A stretch of 64,000 bases of DNA from NCBI RefSeq assembly GCF_000466965.1, contig NZ_BATB01000012.1, forward strand, positions 1 through 64,000. The letters are read 5' to 3'. Positions 41,987 to 50,683 of the stretch are shown here, one piece after another (the stretch's first letter is position 1; every line of letters begins with the position of its first letter). Under the pieces are notes generated by a model. That model saw only the letters and a program-made list of their open reading frames with translations. It did no database searches and was not told the origin of the DNA. The position numbers were made by a program, and so were the translations under genes. Origin of the DNA: Limimaricola cinnabarinus LL-001. Its GTDB lineage: Bacteria > Pseudomonadota > Alphaproteobacteria > Rhodobacterales > Rhodobacteraceae.

Positions 41987-42699
41987 AGCGGCGCAGGCTC
42001 GGCCAGCCGCCCCTCGACCAGCGCGGCCAGCCTGTCGACCGCCGGACCGGCGCCCCCCTGCCCGCGGGCCGTCATCACGGCCTCGGCCGCCTCGAACAGC
42101 GCCGTGTCGCCGGCGCTTTGCGCCACGCCACCGAGAAACTGCGCCACATAGGCGATCTCACGCTCCGCGGGCCAGCCGCTGCGCAGCAGTTGCGCCGCCA
42201 ATGAAAGGTCGTCGCGCAACGCCACCCGGTCAGGCGCGATCTCCTCCTGCGGGAGAAGGCGCGGCCCATCGGGCTGCCGCTCAGCGGGGACATGCGCCAG
42301 AAGCGCCTCCTGAAACTCGCCCAGCCGGGCGATCGGCTTGGCGATGAAGCCGTCCGCTCCGGCCTCCAGCGCGGGCCCCTCCCCGTCGGGGTCGCCCGAG
42401 GTGGCGAGCAATATGTCGATGCGCGGGTTCGCCTGCGCCAATTCGATGATCAGCTCGATCCCCGAACCGTCGGGCAGGCCCAGATCGGCGATCACCGCAT
42501 CGGGGCGGTAAACCCGCAGATGGCGCCGCGCGTTGTGCAGGCTGTCGGCGCGGCGGATGCGCGCCCCCGAGCGCAGACATAAAAGCCGCATTGCCTCGCA
42601 GGCGAAGCGGCTGTCCTCGACCAGCAGCACGGTCAGCCCCAGCAGGGGGCGGTCCATGGTGGGCGCGCGGGTGCCGGGAAAGGCGACATTGATGGGCAT
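41983..42699 (-). CDS. Response regulator, receiver domain with uncharacterised C-terminal region
   Basis: A 238-residue protein with a CheY-like receiver at about residues 20-135: LTVLLVEDSRFACEAMRLL (acidic pocket), phospho-acceptor Asp in PDAVIADLGLPDGSGIELII, Thr-Ser in DILLATSGDP and Lys in GFIAKPIARLG. The last 100 residues (LSLAAQLLRSG, EIAYVAQFLGGVAQSAGD) are helical and may be a dimerisation or Hpt-like region; no DNA-binding domain is evident. GGAGG stands before the ATG at 42699. No kinase gene is adjacent, so its input is unknown. Confidence 0.8.
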   Translation of the reverse strand: MPINVAFPGTRAPTMDRPLLGLTVLLVEDSRFACEAMRLLCLRSGARIRRADSLHNARRHLRVYRPDAVIADLGLPDGSGIELIIELAQANPRIDILLATSGDPDGEGPALEAGADGFIAKPIARLGEFQEALLAHVPAERQPDGPRLLPQEEIAPDRVALRDDLSLAAQLLRSGWPAEREIAYVAQFLGGVAQSAGDTALFEAAEAVMTARGQGGAGPAVDRLAALVEGRLAEPAPL

Positions 42700-42849
42700 C
42701 GAAGCCTCCTGCCAGTTCGGGGGCCAAGTCGACCCTCGCCCCGATACTGGACCGCAGTGGTAAATCAGGTCTTAAGCCGCGACGATCCGCGCGGTTGCAC
42801 CCCGCGGTCCGAGCCGCCATATCAGCGCCATGACCTATGGAGTCCTCCG

Positions 42850-43254
42850 ATGATCGGCCGCCTCAACCACGTCGCCATCGCCGTGCCGGACCTCGCCGCC
42901 GCCGCCGCGCGCTATGCCGGGCCGCTGGGCGCGCGGGTCAGCGCGCCGCAGGACCTGCCCGATCACGGCGTCCGCGTCGTCTTCGTGGAACTGCCCAACA
43001 CCAAGATCGAACTTCTGGAACCCTTGGGCGACGCCTCGTCCATCGCGGCATTTCTGGCCAAATCCCCCTCGGGCGGCATGCATCATGTCTGCTACGAGGT
43101 GGAGGACATCCATGCCGCCCGCGACCGGCTGGTACAGACAGGCGCGCGGGTGCTGGGCGATGGCGCGCCCAAGATCGGCGCGCATGGCAAGCCGGTGCTG
43201 TTCCTGCACCCCAAGGATTTCGACGGCTGCCTGATCGAGATCGAACAGGTCTGA
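42850..43254 (+). CDS. mce: Methylmalonyl-CoA (ethylmalonyl-CoA) epimerase
   Basis: A 134-residue VOC-fold metalloenzyme that interconverts the 2R and 2S forms of methylmalonyl-CoA for propionate and ethylmalonyl-CoA metabolism. Metal-binding His in LNHVAIAVPDL, then MHHVCYEVEDIHAARDRL and the Glu in CLIEIEQV are in place, and GAHGKPVLFLHPKDFDG is a strong family block. ATG at 42850 gives MIGRLNHVAIA. The next gene follows after ten bases. Confidence 0.94.
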   Translation: MIGRLNHVAIAVPDLAAAAARYAGPLGARVSAPQDLPDHGVRVVFVELPNTKIELLEPLGDASSIAAFLAKSPSGGMHHVCYEVEDIHAARDRLVQTGARVLGDGAPKIGAHGKPVLFLHPKDFDGCLIEIEQV

Positions 43255-43264
43255 GGAGACGCCC

Positions 43265-43561
43265 ATGACCATCACCGCCGCCTTCGTGCTCTTTGCCGTG
43301 ACATGGTTCATGGTGTTCTTCATCGTGCTGCCGCTGCGCCTCGTGACCCAAGGCGACGCGGGCGAGACCGTGCCCGGCACCCATGCCTCGGCCCCTGCCG
43401 ACTTCCGGCTTGGCCGCAAGGTCAGGCTCACCTCTCTCTGGGCGGTGCCGATCTGGGCCGCGCTCACGGCCTTCATCCTGTGGGGCGGCGTCACGGTGCG
43501 CGACATCGACGTGTTCGACCGCATGGCCCCCGCCAGTGGCCCGCTCCTCAGCGGCGAGTAG
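43265..43561 (+). CDS. DUF1467 family small membrane protein
   Basis: A 98-residue protein with two membrane helices: AAFVLFAVTWFMVFFIVLPL followed by the conserved RLVTQGDAGETVPGTHASAP, then SLWAVPIWAALTAFILWGGV. This is the DUF1467 pattern, widespread in alphaproteobacteria and often next to mce. Function unknown. A GAGG ribosome site precedes the ATG, and the 3' end overlaps the convergent EI24 gene by 14 bp. Confidence 0.88.
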   Translation: MTITAAFVLFAVTWFMVFFIVLPLRLVTQGDAGETVPGTHASAPADFRLGRKVRLTSLWAVPIWAALTAFILWGGVTVRDIDVFDRMAPASGPLLSGE

Positions 43562-44252
43562 GCCGCCGCCCCGCCAGCCGGTGGTAGAGATGGGTGAAGG
43601 TGGCAGCACCAAGCACCGGCACCAGCAGGTTCACCACCGGCACCGTCAAAGGCACCGCCATCAGGCAGCCCGCACCCCAGATCCGCAGCGGATGACGCTT
43701 TCGCATGGTGCGCGCCCCGGCCCGCCCCTCGCGCCGCATCGCCGCGACCTGAAAATATTCGCGCCCAAGTAGCCAGCCATTCACACCGTAGAACAGGAAC
43801 GGCGCGGCGGGCGGAAAGGCGAGGCTCGCGGCGAAAGCCGCGATATTCACGAGCACCAGCACCGCCAAAAAGGCTAGTGTGTCGCGGATCTGATCGGCGA
43901 TGGGAACCGCGCGGGCAGGCGGCAGGCCGGGATAATGCCGCGCCTCGACCGCACCCGCCACCTCTTCGAGGAAGAAGCCGCTCATCATCGACGCCACGGG
44001 CACCATCAGAAACACCGACAGCCCGAGCATCAGCAGAAGCGAGACCCAGCCCAGCGCGTCGTCGATCCACGCGACCTCGCCGATCAGCGGCAGCGTCACA
44101 TGCTCGGGCGCGAAGACCCCGACCAGCGCCAGAAGCCCCGCATAGAGGCCCACGAGAAGCGCCGCCGACAGACCGATGCCGAGCCAGAGCACCCGGCGAA
44201 AGCGCGGGTCGAACATCTGCGCCAAGGCGCGCATGAAATCCGACAGGATCAT
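43548..44252 (-). CDS. EI24/CysZ-like membrane protein
   Basis: A 234-residue protein with about four to five membrane segments and the EI24 (etoposide-induced/CysZ) layout: an amphipathic start ILSDFMRALAQMFDPRFRRV, then membrane helices, FFLEEVAGAVEARHYPGLPP in the middle, and the closing LLGREYFQVAAMRREGRAGA. CysZ homologues carry sulfate, but that function is not shown for this branch. The ATG at 44252 overlaps the nitroreductase stop in an ATGA, so the genes are translationally coupled. Confidence 0.82.
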   Translation of the reverse strand: MILSDFMRALAQMFDPRFRRVLWLGIGLSAALLVGLYAGLLALVGVFAPEHVTLPLIGEVAWIDDALGWVSLLLMLGLSVFLMVPVASMMSGFFLEEVAGAVEARHYPGLPPARAVPIADQIRDTLAFLAVLVLVNIAAFAASLAFPPAAPFLFYGVNGWLLGREYFQVAAMRREGRAGARTMRKRHPLRIWGAGCLMAVPLTVPVVNLLVPVLGAATFTHLYHRLAGRRPTRR

Positions 44253-44827
44253 GCCTCGCGCCACTCCGTCAGCGCGTCCAGATCGGGACGCGGCCGCTCG
44301 GGCGCGGCCGTGGTCTCGGTGCCGATATGGATGAGACCTGCGATGCTTTCGCCGCTCCGCAATCCCAGCCCCTCGCGGCAGAAAGCCTCGTCATGGCTGA
44401 CCCAGCCCGAAAGCCAGTTCGCCCCCCAGCCCGCCGCCAGAGCGGCGTTCAGGAGCGACAGGCAGACGCAGGCGGCGGATTGGACCTGCTCGATCTCGGG
44501 CACCTTGTCGCTCGCTTTGGGGGCGCAGATCACCGCCACCACGAGGTCGGCGTCGCGGAACTGTGCCACCGCTTTCTCGCGCTTGCTCTCATCTATGCCG
44601 AGCGCCTCGGCCCGCGCGGGCACCAGCGCCGCCAGCCGCGTCAGGGCGGGCTTTTCCAACACGATGAGCCGCCACGGCTCCAGCTTGCCGTGATCGGGCA
44701 CGCGCAGCGCCGCAGTGAGCAGCGGGCGCAACTCCTCGCGGCTCGGCGCGGGCGTGGTCAGCGTCTTGGCCGGGCGGGAGCGGCGCGTCAGCAGGAAGTC
44801 GAGCGCCTCTGGCTTGGGATCGGGCAT
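44249..44827 (-). CDS. Nitroreductase family oxidoreductase
   Basis: A 192-residue FMN-dependent nitroreductase-fold protein: FLLTRRSRPAKTL at the N-terminus (FMN phosphate contacts), VPDHGKLEPWRLIVLEKPAL, and GWGANWLSGWVSHDEAF near the flavin. The group reduces nitro compounds or quinones, and some members have other roles. It is the first gene of a two-gene unit with EI24. A perfect inverted repeat and GGAG precede its ATG, suggesting specific control. Confidence 0.88.
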   Translation of the reverse strand: MPDPKPEALDFLLTRRSRPAKTLTTPAPSREELRPLLTAALRVPDHGKLEPWRLIVLEKPALTRLAALVPARAEALGIDESKREKAVAQFRDADLVVAVICAPKASDKVPEIEQVQSAACVCLSLLNAALAAGWGANWLSGWVSHDEAFCREGLGLRSGESIAGLIHIGTETTAAPERPRPDLDALTEWREA

Positions 44828-44836
44828 GTCGTCTCC

Positions 44837-44869
44837 GGAATGGCGTGTTCGGGGTGGTCACGCCATTCC
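44837..44869. promoter_or_regulatory. Perfect 11-bp inverted repeat before the nitroreductase gene
   Basis: GGAATGGCGTG (44837-44847) and CACGCCATTCC (44859-44869) are exact complements around an 11-nt spacer. It ends nine bases from the nitroreductase ATG, with GGAGACGAC (ribosome site) starting at its edge. It could be an operator for a TetR- or MarR-like repressor or an RNA hairpin masking the ribosome site. No regulator gene is adjacent. Confidence 0.65.
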
Positions 44870-44999
44870 TGCCGCAGATCGCGCGCGGGGAAAAGGTGGT
44901 CCCGCCCGACGCCCGTGGCGGCCGATACCGCAAGAGAGATACGAGGCGCCGGCCGCCCGATCGTCATGCCATGACACGTCGCAGGACGGTCCGGTCCGC

Positions 45000-45455
45000 T
45001 CAGATCCCGAGCGGCAGGATCATCGCCGCGGCGGCGATCGACACGCCGAGCGGGTAGCGGCCACGCATACGCAAACTGACCCAAGCCGAATCGGGTCCGC
45101 CCACGGCACGGCGCACCCCCGCGAGCAGCAGTGCGCCCGAGAGCATCGTTGCGGCGAGCAGCATCGTGAAGGCCGGCAGCTCCTGCGGCGGCACCAGCGG
45201 CACCAGCACGGCGAGCATCTTCACGTCGCCCCCCCCCATCATGCCGAGCGTGAACAGGGCGATCCCGATCGCGAAGACGACGCCGCCCGCGATCAGGCGC
45301 GCCCCGAGATCGGGCATCAGCCCTGCAAAGGCGCAGCCGATGCCAAGGGCCGCCACCGCACCGACGAGCCTGTTGGAAATCCGCATATGGCGCAGATCGG
45401 TCCAGAGCATCACCGCCATCAAGGGCGCGGCGAGGATCAGTGGCAGGTCATCCAT
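45000..45455 (-). CDS. Prepilin peptidase (A24, CpaA-like)
   Basis: A 151-residue A24-family aspartic prepilin peptidase. The two catalytic Asp are seen in MLWTDLRHMRISN and in LGMMGGGDVKMLAVL (the GxGD motif). Five to six membrane helices are predicted. Proteins of this size mature Flp/Tad type pilins. No tad genes are next to it, so its partners lie elsewhere. ATG at 45455 (MDDLPLILAAP) gives the family length; the frame is open further upstream. The region 44870-44999 holds nothing else that I can see. Confidence 0.85.
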   Translation of the reverse strand: MDDLPLILAAPLMAVMLWTDLRHMRISNRLVGAVAALGIGCAFAGLMPDLGARLIAGGVVFAIGIALFTLGMMGGGDVKMLAVLVPLVPPQELPAFTMLLAATMLSGALLLAGVRRAVGGPDSAWVSLRMRGRYPLGVSIAAAAMILPLGI

Positions 45456-45560
45456 GACAGGGCCCCCGGGATTCGGTCGTGGTCCAGCCATTCTGACCGC
45501 TCCGGGTGCCACAAAGGAGGCATGGACGGGGCACGATCATGGCACCGTGCCCCGCCAGTC

Positions 45561-46595
45561 TCAGCCTTCGATCTCGGCAGAGCTGGCCCAGAGGTTGATC
45601 TGTTCCTCATCGGCGTATTCATCGATCAGGGTCAACTCCTCGGCGCTGAATTCGAGGTTGCCCACCGCCCCGGCGCAGTCGATCACCTGGCTCGGCTTGG
45701 AGGCGCCGATCAGTGCCGTCGTGATGCCGCCCTCACGCAGCACCCACGCGATGGCCATCTGCGCCAGCGTCTGGCCGCGCGCCTCGGCGATCTCATTGAG
45801 CTTGCGGATGTTGCCGATCGCCTTCTCGGTGAGCATCGACGGAAACAGCGATTTGTCCTGCGCGGCGCGGCTGTCTTCGGGAATGCCGCCGAGATACTTC
45901 TTGGTCAGCATGCCTTGGGCCAGCGGCGTGAAGGCGATGGAGCCGATGCCCAGATCCCTGAGCGTGTCCTTCAGGCCGTCGCGCTCGACCCAACGGTTGA
46001 GCATGTTGTAGCTCGGCTGGTGGATCACGCAGGGCGTGCCGAGATCCTTGAGGATCGCCGCCGCCTCGCGGGTGCGCTCGGAGTTGTAGCTGCTGATACC
46101 GACATAGAGCGCCCGGCCCGAGCGCACGATGTGATCGAGCGCGCCCATCGTCTCCTCGAGCGGGGTCTCGGGGTCGAAGCGGTGCGAATAGAAGATGTCG
46201 ACGTAATCGAGACCCATCCGCTTGAGCGACTGGTCGCAGGACGCGATCAGGTACTTGCGGCTGCCCATCTCGCCATAGGGGCCGTCCCACATCCGGTAAC
46301 CCGCCTTGGAGGAGATGATCAGCTCGTCGCGGTAGCCCGCGAAATCCGTGCGCAGGATCTCTCCGAAGGCGGTCTCGGCGGCACCGGCCTCGGGGCCGTA
46401 ATTGTTGGCGAGGTCGAAATGCGTGATGCCGTGATCGAAGGCGGTCTGGCAGATCTCACGCTTGGTCTGGTGCGGCGTGTCGTCGCCGAAATTGTGCCAC
46501 AGCCCGAGGCTCACGGCAGGCAGCTTGAGGCCGGAGCGGCCACAGCGGCGATAAGCCATCCGCTCGTAGCGGTCGGGGCTCGGGGTATAGGTCAT
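45561..46595 (-). CDS. Aldo/keto reductase, YghZ-type (L-glyceraldehyde 3-phosphate reductase-like)
   Basis: A 344-residue TIM-barrel NADPH-dependent reductase: MAYRRCGRSGLKLPAVSLGL, active-site Asp and Tyr in FDLANNYGPEAGAAETAFGE, Lys in ELIISSKAGYRMWDGPYG and His in YSHRFDPETPLEETM. It is closest in pattern to YghZ/GprA, which reduces L-glyceraldehyde 3-phosphate and methylglyoxal, and to potassium-channel beta-subunit homologues. A GAGAC site precedes the ATG. It is monocistronic. Confidence 0.9.
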   Translation of the reverse strand: MTYTPSPDRYERMAYRRCGRSGLKLPAVSLGLWHNFGDDTPHQTKREICQTAFDHGITHFDLANNYGPEAGAAETAFGEILRTDFAGYRDELIISSKAGYRMWDGPYGEMGSRKYLIASCDQSLKRMGLDYVDIFYSHRFDPETPLEETMGALDHIVRSGRALYVGISSYNSERTREAAAILKDLGTPCVIHQPSYNMLNRWVERDGLKDTLRDLGIGSIAFTPLAQGMLTKKYLGGIPEDSRAAQDKSLFPSMLTEKAIGNIRKLNEIAEARGQTLAQMAIAWVLREGGITTALIGASKPSQVIDCAGAVGNLEFSAEELTLIDEYADEEQINLWASSAEIEG

Positions 46596-46720
46596 GTCGA
46601 TGGTCTCCTTGGGCCGATGGCCTGTTCGACCGGCCCCGGCATCGGCGCAGAGCCTAGGCCGGGGCCCGCGCCGATGTCAAACCGGGGCCGGACGGGAAAC
46701 GCGTGGGCTCCGCGCGCCTC

Positions 46721-47920
46721 TCAGGCCGCGCGCGTCGCGTGTTTTTCGCCACGGTCCGGATCGGTACCTTCGGTTTTCATCGCCGGGTCGCCGGAGAGGA
46801 ATCCGCCAAAGGCGCGGAGCGAGGGGACGTTGTCGCAGACCGCCTTGACGACCACGAGGAACGGCACCGCCAGAACCGCCCCCGGCACGCCCCAGAGCCA
46901 GATCCAGAACGCCACCGTCACGAAGACCGACACGATGTTCAGCTCAAGCCTGCGGCCCACCAGCATCGGCGTGACGAAGTTGCCCTCGATCGCCGTCAGC
47001 GTGAAATAGGCCAAGGGTGCCAGCAGCGCGTAAGGCACCGTGTCGAACGACACCAGCGCAAAGGCCCCGACCGCGACGGTGCCGATGATCGCGCCGATGA
47101 AGGGCATGAAGTTGAGAAGGAACGCCAGCGTGCCCCAGACATGCGGCATCGGCAGCCCGAGGATCCACAGCGCGATGCCGATCGCGACGCCGAGACCCGC
47201 ATTGATGATTGTGATCGCGCCAAGGTAGCGTGAGATCTGCTTTTCCACGTCGCGCACAATGGTCAGGGCGCGCTTCTTGTCATGCAGCTTGGGCGACGCC
47301 TCGACGATGCGACGGTGATAGAAGTCGCCCGAGGCCAGAAGAAACAGCGTCAGGATCATCGCCGCCACCAGCGAGGAGCCGATTGAGGCGACGCTGCCCA
47401 CCGCCGAGGGGATCGGGCCCGACTGGTCAACCACCACCTCCATCTTTTCTTCGGTGGCGCCGGCCGCGTCGGCCATCTCCGTCACCTGTGCGCCGACCTC
47501 GCGGATCGAGGCCAGCCGATCCATCAGCCCGGCGAGCTTGAACTGAACCTCAGCGCCGATTTGCGGTGCGCGCGCCGCCATCTGACCGATCGGCCCCGAC
47601 AGGAAATACCCCGCCACGGCAAAGCCAAGCCCGATGGCCAGCATCAGGAGCACCGCGCTGATCCCCGGCGGGATGCCGATCCGCTGCAGCCCGCGCACGG
47701 CGGGGCGCAAGGTCAGCGTCAACAGGATCGCCAGCACGATCGGCAAGAGCACGTCGCGGGCGAAATAGGTCGCGGTGAACATCGCCAGCAGGAAGGTGCA
47801 CAGCATCAGGCGGCGGATCTTGCGCAGCTCCGACACCCCCTGCTCGGTATGATCGAGATACGGATCCCGGGGCGTTTCATCGTCCTTCGCAGCCGCGCCG
47901 CGCATTTCGCCATTCGCCAC
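46721..47920 (-). CDS. AI-2E family (PerM/TqsA-like) transporter
   Basis: A 399-residue membrane protein of the AI-2E/UPF0118 family. A membrane pair near residues 35-75 (LCTFLLAMFTATYFARDVLL, ILLTLTLRPAVRGLQRIGIP) is followed by a soluble loop and the conserved block LGVAIGIALWILGLPMPHVW, then FLLNFMPFIGAIIGTVAVGA and FWIWLWGVPGAVLAVPFLVV. Members export small molecules or move sodium against protons; the substrate is uncertain. It is divergent from ettA, with 127 bp between the starts. Confidence 0.88.
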   Translation of the reverse strand: MANGEMRGAAAKDDETPRDPYLDHTEQGVSELRKIRRLMLCTFLLAMFTATYFARDVLLPIVLAILLTLTLRPAVRGLQRIGIPPGISAVLLMLAIGLGFAVAGYFLSGPIGQMAARAPQIGAEVQFKLAGLMDRLASIREVGAQVTEMADAAGATEEKMEVVVDQSGPIPSAVGSVASIGSSLVAAMILTLFLLASGDFYHRRIVEASPKLHDKKRALTIVRDVEKQISRYLGAITIINAGLGVAIGIALWILGLPMPHVWGTLAFLLNFMPFIGAIIGTVAVGAFALVSFDTVPYALLAPLAYFTLTAIEGNFVTPMLVGRRLELNIVSVFVTVAFWIWLWGVPGAVLAVPFLVVVKAVCDNVPSLRAFGGFLSGDPAMKTEGTDPDRGEKHATRAA

Positions 47921-48047
47921 CGCAGAAGTCCCCCATGTGCAATGCCGCCCAACGTCATCGCGCTTGGGGCGGTTCCGCGCGGGTCTTGATTGCTACGCGG
48001 CGTCGCCGGGCGTATGAGGGGGGCCGATCGCAGACAGGAGAGCCCCG

Positions 48048-49703
48048 ATGGCCAGCTACCAGTACGTCTATCACATGGATGGTGTCTCCAAGACCTATCC
48101 CGGCGGCAAGAAGACATTCGAGAACATCCGGCTGAACTTCCTGCCCGGCGTGAAGATCGGCGTGGTCGGCGTCAACGGCGCGGGTAAGTCCACCCTGCTC
48201 AAGATCATGGCCGGGATCGACAAGGATTTTCAGGGCGAGGCCTGGGCCGCCGAGGGTGCGCGCGTCGGCTACCTGCCGCAGGAGCCCAAGCTCGACGAGA
48301 CCAAGACCGTCCGCGAGAACGTGATGGAAGGCGTCGCCGCCAAGAAGGCGGTGCTCGATCGCTACAACGATCTGGCCATGAACTACTCGGACGAGACCGC
48401 CGAAGAGATGGCGCAGCTTCAGGACGATATCGACGCGCAGAACCTGTGGGATCTCGACGCGCAGATCGATGTCGCCATGGAAGCGCTGCGCTGCCCGCCC
48501 GACGACGCCGACGTCACCACCCTTTCGGGTGGCGAAGCGCGCCGCGTGGCGCTGTGCAAGCTGCTGCTCGAAGCGCCCGAGATGCTGCTCCTCGACGAGC
48601 CGACCAACCACCTCGACGCCGAGACGATCGCCTGGCTGCAGAACCACCTGATCGAATACAAGGGCACGATCCTCGTCGTGACCCACGACCGCTACTTCCT
48701 CGACGACATCACCTCGTGGATCCTCGAGCTCGATCGCGGCCGGGGCATCCCCTACGAGGGCAACTATTCGTCCTGGCTTGAGCAGAAGGCCAAGCGGCTG
48801 GAGCAGGAGGCGCGCGAGGACAAGTCCAAGCAGAACACGCTGCAGCGCGAACTCGAATGGATGCGCCAGGGCCAGAAGGCCCGTCAGGCCAAGTCCAAGG
48901 CCCGCATCACCGCCTATAACGAGCTGGCGAGCCAGTCCGAGCGCGAGCGCGTCGGCAAGGCGCAGATCGTTATCCCCAACGGCCCGCGTCTGGGCGGCAA
49001 GGTGATCGAGGTCGAAGGCCTCAAGAAGGCGATGGGCGACAAGCTTCTGATCGAAGATCTGGAATTCTCGCTGCCGCCGGGCGGCATCGTCGGCGTGATC
49101 GGCCCTAACGGTGCCGGCAAATCGACCCTGTTCAAGATGCTGACCGGGCAGGAACAGCCCGACGAGGGCAGCATCGAGTATGGCGACACGGTCAAGCTTT
49201 CCTATGTCGACCAGAGCCGCGACGATCTGGAGCCCGACGCCACCGTCTGGGAGGCGATCTCGGGCGGCGCCGAGGTGATCGAGCTTGGCGACGCTTCGAT
49301 GAACTCCCGCGCCTATTGCGGGGCCTTCAACTTCAAGGGCGGCGACCAGCAGAAGAAGGTGAGCCTGCTCTCGGGCGGCGAGCGCAACCGCGTGCACATG
49401 GCGCGGCTTTTGAAGGATGGCGGCAACGTGCTGCTCCTCGACGAGCCGACCAACGACCTCGACGTCGAGACGCTGCGTGCACTCGAGGACGCGCTCGTGG
49501 ATTTCGCGGGCTGCGCCGTGGTGATCAGCCACGACCGCTTCTTCCTCGACCGGATCTGCACCCACATCCTCGCCTTCGAGGGCGAGGCGCATGTCGAATG
49601 GTTCCAAGGCAACTTCGCCGATTATGAGGAGGACAAGAAGCGCCGCCTCGGGGCCGACGCGCTGGAACCCAAGCGGGTCAAGTTCAAGAAGTTCACCCGC
49701 TGA
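48048..49703 (+). CDS. ettA: Energy-dependent translational throttle protein EttA (ABC-F)
   Basis: A 551-residue ABC-F ATPase that binds the ribosomal E site and gates the first elongation steps according to ADP/ATP ratio. It has two ABC domains: Walker [17 protein letters not shown] and [16 protein letters not shown], signatures [14 protein letters not shown] and [15 protein letters not shown], and Walker [14 protein letters not shown] and [11 protein letters not shown]. The charged P-site tRNA-interaction linker lies around residues 240-320. There is no membrane domain. Length matches E. coli EttA (555). Confidence 0.95.
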   Translation: MASYQYVYHMDGVSKTYPGGKKTFENIRLNFLPGVKIGVVGVNGAGKSTLLKIMAGIDKDFQGEAWAAEGARVGYLPQEPKLDETKTVRENVMEGVAAKKAVLDRYNDLAMNYSDETAEEMAQLQDDIDAQNLWDLDAQIDVAMEALRCPPDDADVTTLSGGEARRVALCKLLLEAPEMLLLDEPTNHLDAETIAWLQNHLIEYKGTILVVTHDRYFLDDITSWILELDRGRGIPYEGNYSSWLEQKAKRLEQEAREDKSKQNTLQRELEWMRQGQKARQAKSKARITAYNELASQSERERVGKAQIVIPNGPRLGGKVIEVEGLKKAMGDKLLIEDLEFSLPPGGIVGVIGPNGAGKSTLFKMLTGQEQPDEGSIEYGDTVKLSYVDQSRDDLEPDATVWEAISGGAEVIELGDASMNSRAYCGAFNFKGGDQQKKVSLLSGGERNRVHMARLLKDGGNVLLLDEPTNDLDVETLRALEDALVDFAGCAVVISHDRFFLDRICTHILAFEGEAHVEWFQGNFADYEEDKKRRLGADALEPKRVKFKKFTR

Positions 49704-49710
49704 GATAACG

Positions 49711-49767
49711 GGGCGGGGCAAGCCCCCCGCCCTCCCCGGTCGGGCCGCGCGCTCGGCGCCCCGACCG
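49711..49767 (+). terminator. Tandem GC hairpins after ettA
   Basis: GGGCGGGG (49711-49718) pairs with CCCCGCCC (49725-49732), and CGGTCGGG (49737-49744) pairs with CCCGACCG (49760-49767). Both lie just after the ettA stop and neither is followed by a T run. The rest of the gap to 50043 holds the leader and promoter region of the cold-shock gene; I see no ORF worth calling there. Confidence 0.55.
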
Positions 49768-50043
49768 GCCTCGCGGCGGCGACCGATTCGGCCCTGGCCT
49801 CTCATTTTGGGTTGCGGGCGGTCGTCATGGCCGGGCCACGATCGCCGTTCGGCGGTGATCCGCCAGTCGCATCGGGCATGGCGAAATATCTTGCCATCGC
49901 GACCGCGCGGCCCCATACGGCCCCTTGCGAACGTTATTCCCTCGACCACTGTTCTCCGTCACTGGCTGCAGTTCTCTCGATGCGACACTGACCAAGCCGG
50001 GCTGCCGCAGTTTCGTGGGCAGCGCATGACAGGAGATCACACG

Positions 50044-50250
50044 ATGGCCACTGGCACCGTGAAATGGTTCAACACCACCAAAGGCTTCGGCTTCATTGCT
50101 CCCGATGGCGGCAGCAAGGACGTCTTCGTCCACATCTCGGCCGTCGAGCGTTCGGGCCTCACCGGCCTGCGTGACGACCAGAAAGTCAGCTTCGACATCG
50201 AATCCGGCCGCGACGGCCGCGAATCGGCGATCAACCTGAAGCTCGCCTGA
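50044..50250 (+). CDS. Cold-shock protein (CspA family)
   Basis: A 68-residue single-strand nucleic-acid-binding beta-barrel. Both RNP motifs are present: [17 protein letters not shown] (RNP1) and [15 protein letters not shown] (RNP2). Such proteins melt RNA structure in the cold or in stationary phase. AGGAG stands nine bases before the ATG at 50044. The upstream gap of about 270 bp after the ettA hairpins leaves room for the long structured leader usual in cold-shock mRNAs, but the exact start site cannot be fixed. Confidence 0.95.
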   Translation: MATGTVKWFNTTKGFGFIAPDGGSKDVFVHISAVERSGLTGLRDDQKVSFDIESGRDGRESAINLKLA

Positions 50251-50280
50251 TTCCTTCGCGCTCTGGCGCAGAGGATTTAT

Positions 50281-50312
50281 GCCCCGGATGCAGCCGCATC
50301 CGGGGCGTTTTC
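50281..50312 (+). terminator. Intrinsic terminator of the cold-shock gene
   Basis: GCCCCGGATGC (50281-50291), loop agcc, GCATCCGGGGC (50296-50306), then GTTTTC: a perfect 11-bp stem with a short T run, 30 bases after the stop codon. Confidence 0.9.
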
Positions 50313-50458
50313 GTCACGCTGTGCTCTCCAGTTGTCTAGACCTGTCTATTTATTCCCGTGCAAGCTTAGCCACGCTATGATCACCGACACAGCGTTTCTC
50401 GGCCACATTGCTGCCGGAATCAGCCGCGAAGGTCGAGGAACAGCGCAGGAGGAAGCAC

Positions 50459-50659
50459 ATGGGCACGATCTTCATTCTTCTCGGGAGCCTTGTCGGGTTT
50501 GCCGTCGCCGTGATTTCGGTCGCGACAGGGGCCTTGCCGCTTCTCAGCGGGTTGGCCCTGTGGATTGCCTCGGGCCCCATCTCGGCTCTGGCCTTCGTGT
50601 TCCTCGTGCCGGCGCTCAGGGCACTGCATCGCATGGGTCCGCACCGGAACCTCGCCTGA
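50459..50659 (+). CDS. Hypothetical small membrane protein
   Basis: A 66-residue protein with two hydrophobic segments (FILLGSLVGFAVAVISVATG and LLSGLALWIASGPISALAFV) and a basic tail (RALHRMGPHRNLA). A good ribosome site AGGAGGAA lies before the ATG at 50459, which supports real translation; an upstream in-frame start at 50408 is less likely. I do not recognise a family. Confidence 0.6.
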   Translation: MGTIFILLGSLVGFAVAVISVATGALPLLSGLALWIASGPISALAFVFLVPALRALHRMGPHRNLA

Positions 50660-50683
50660 TCCAGGTTTGGCGCGACGCTTCGG

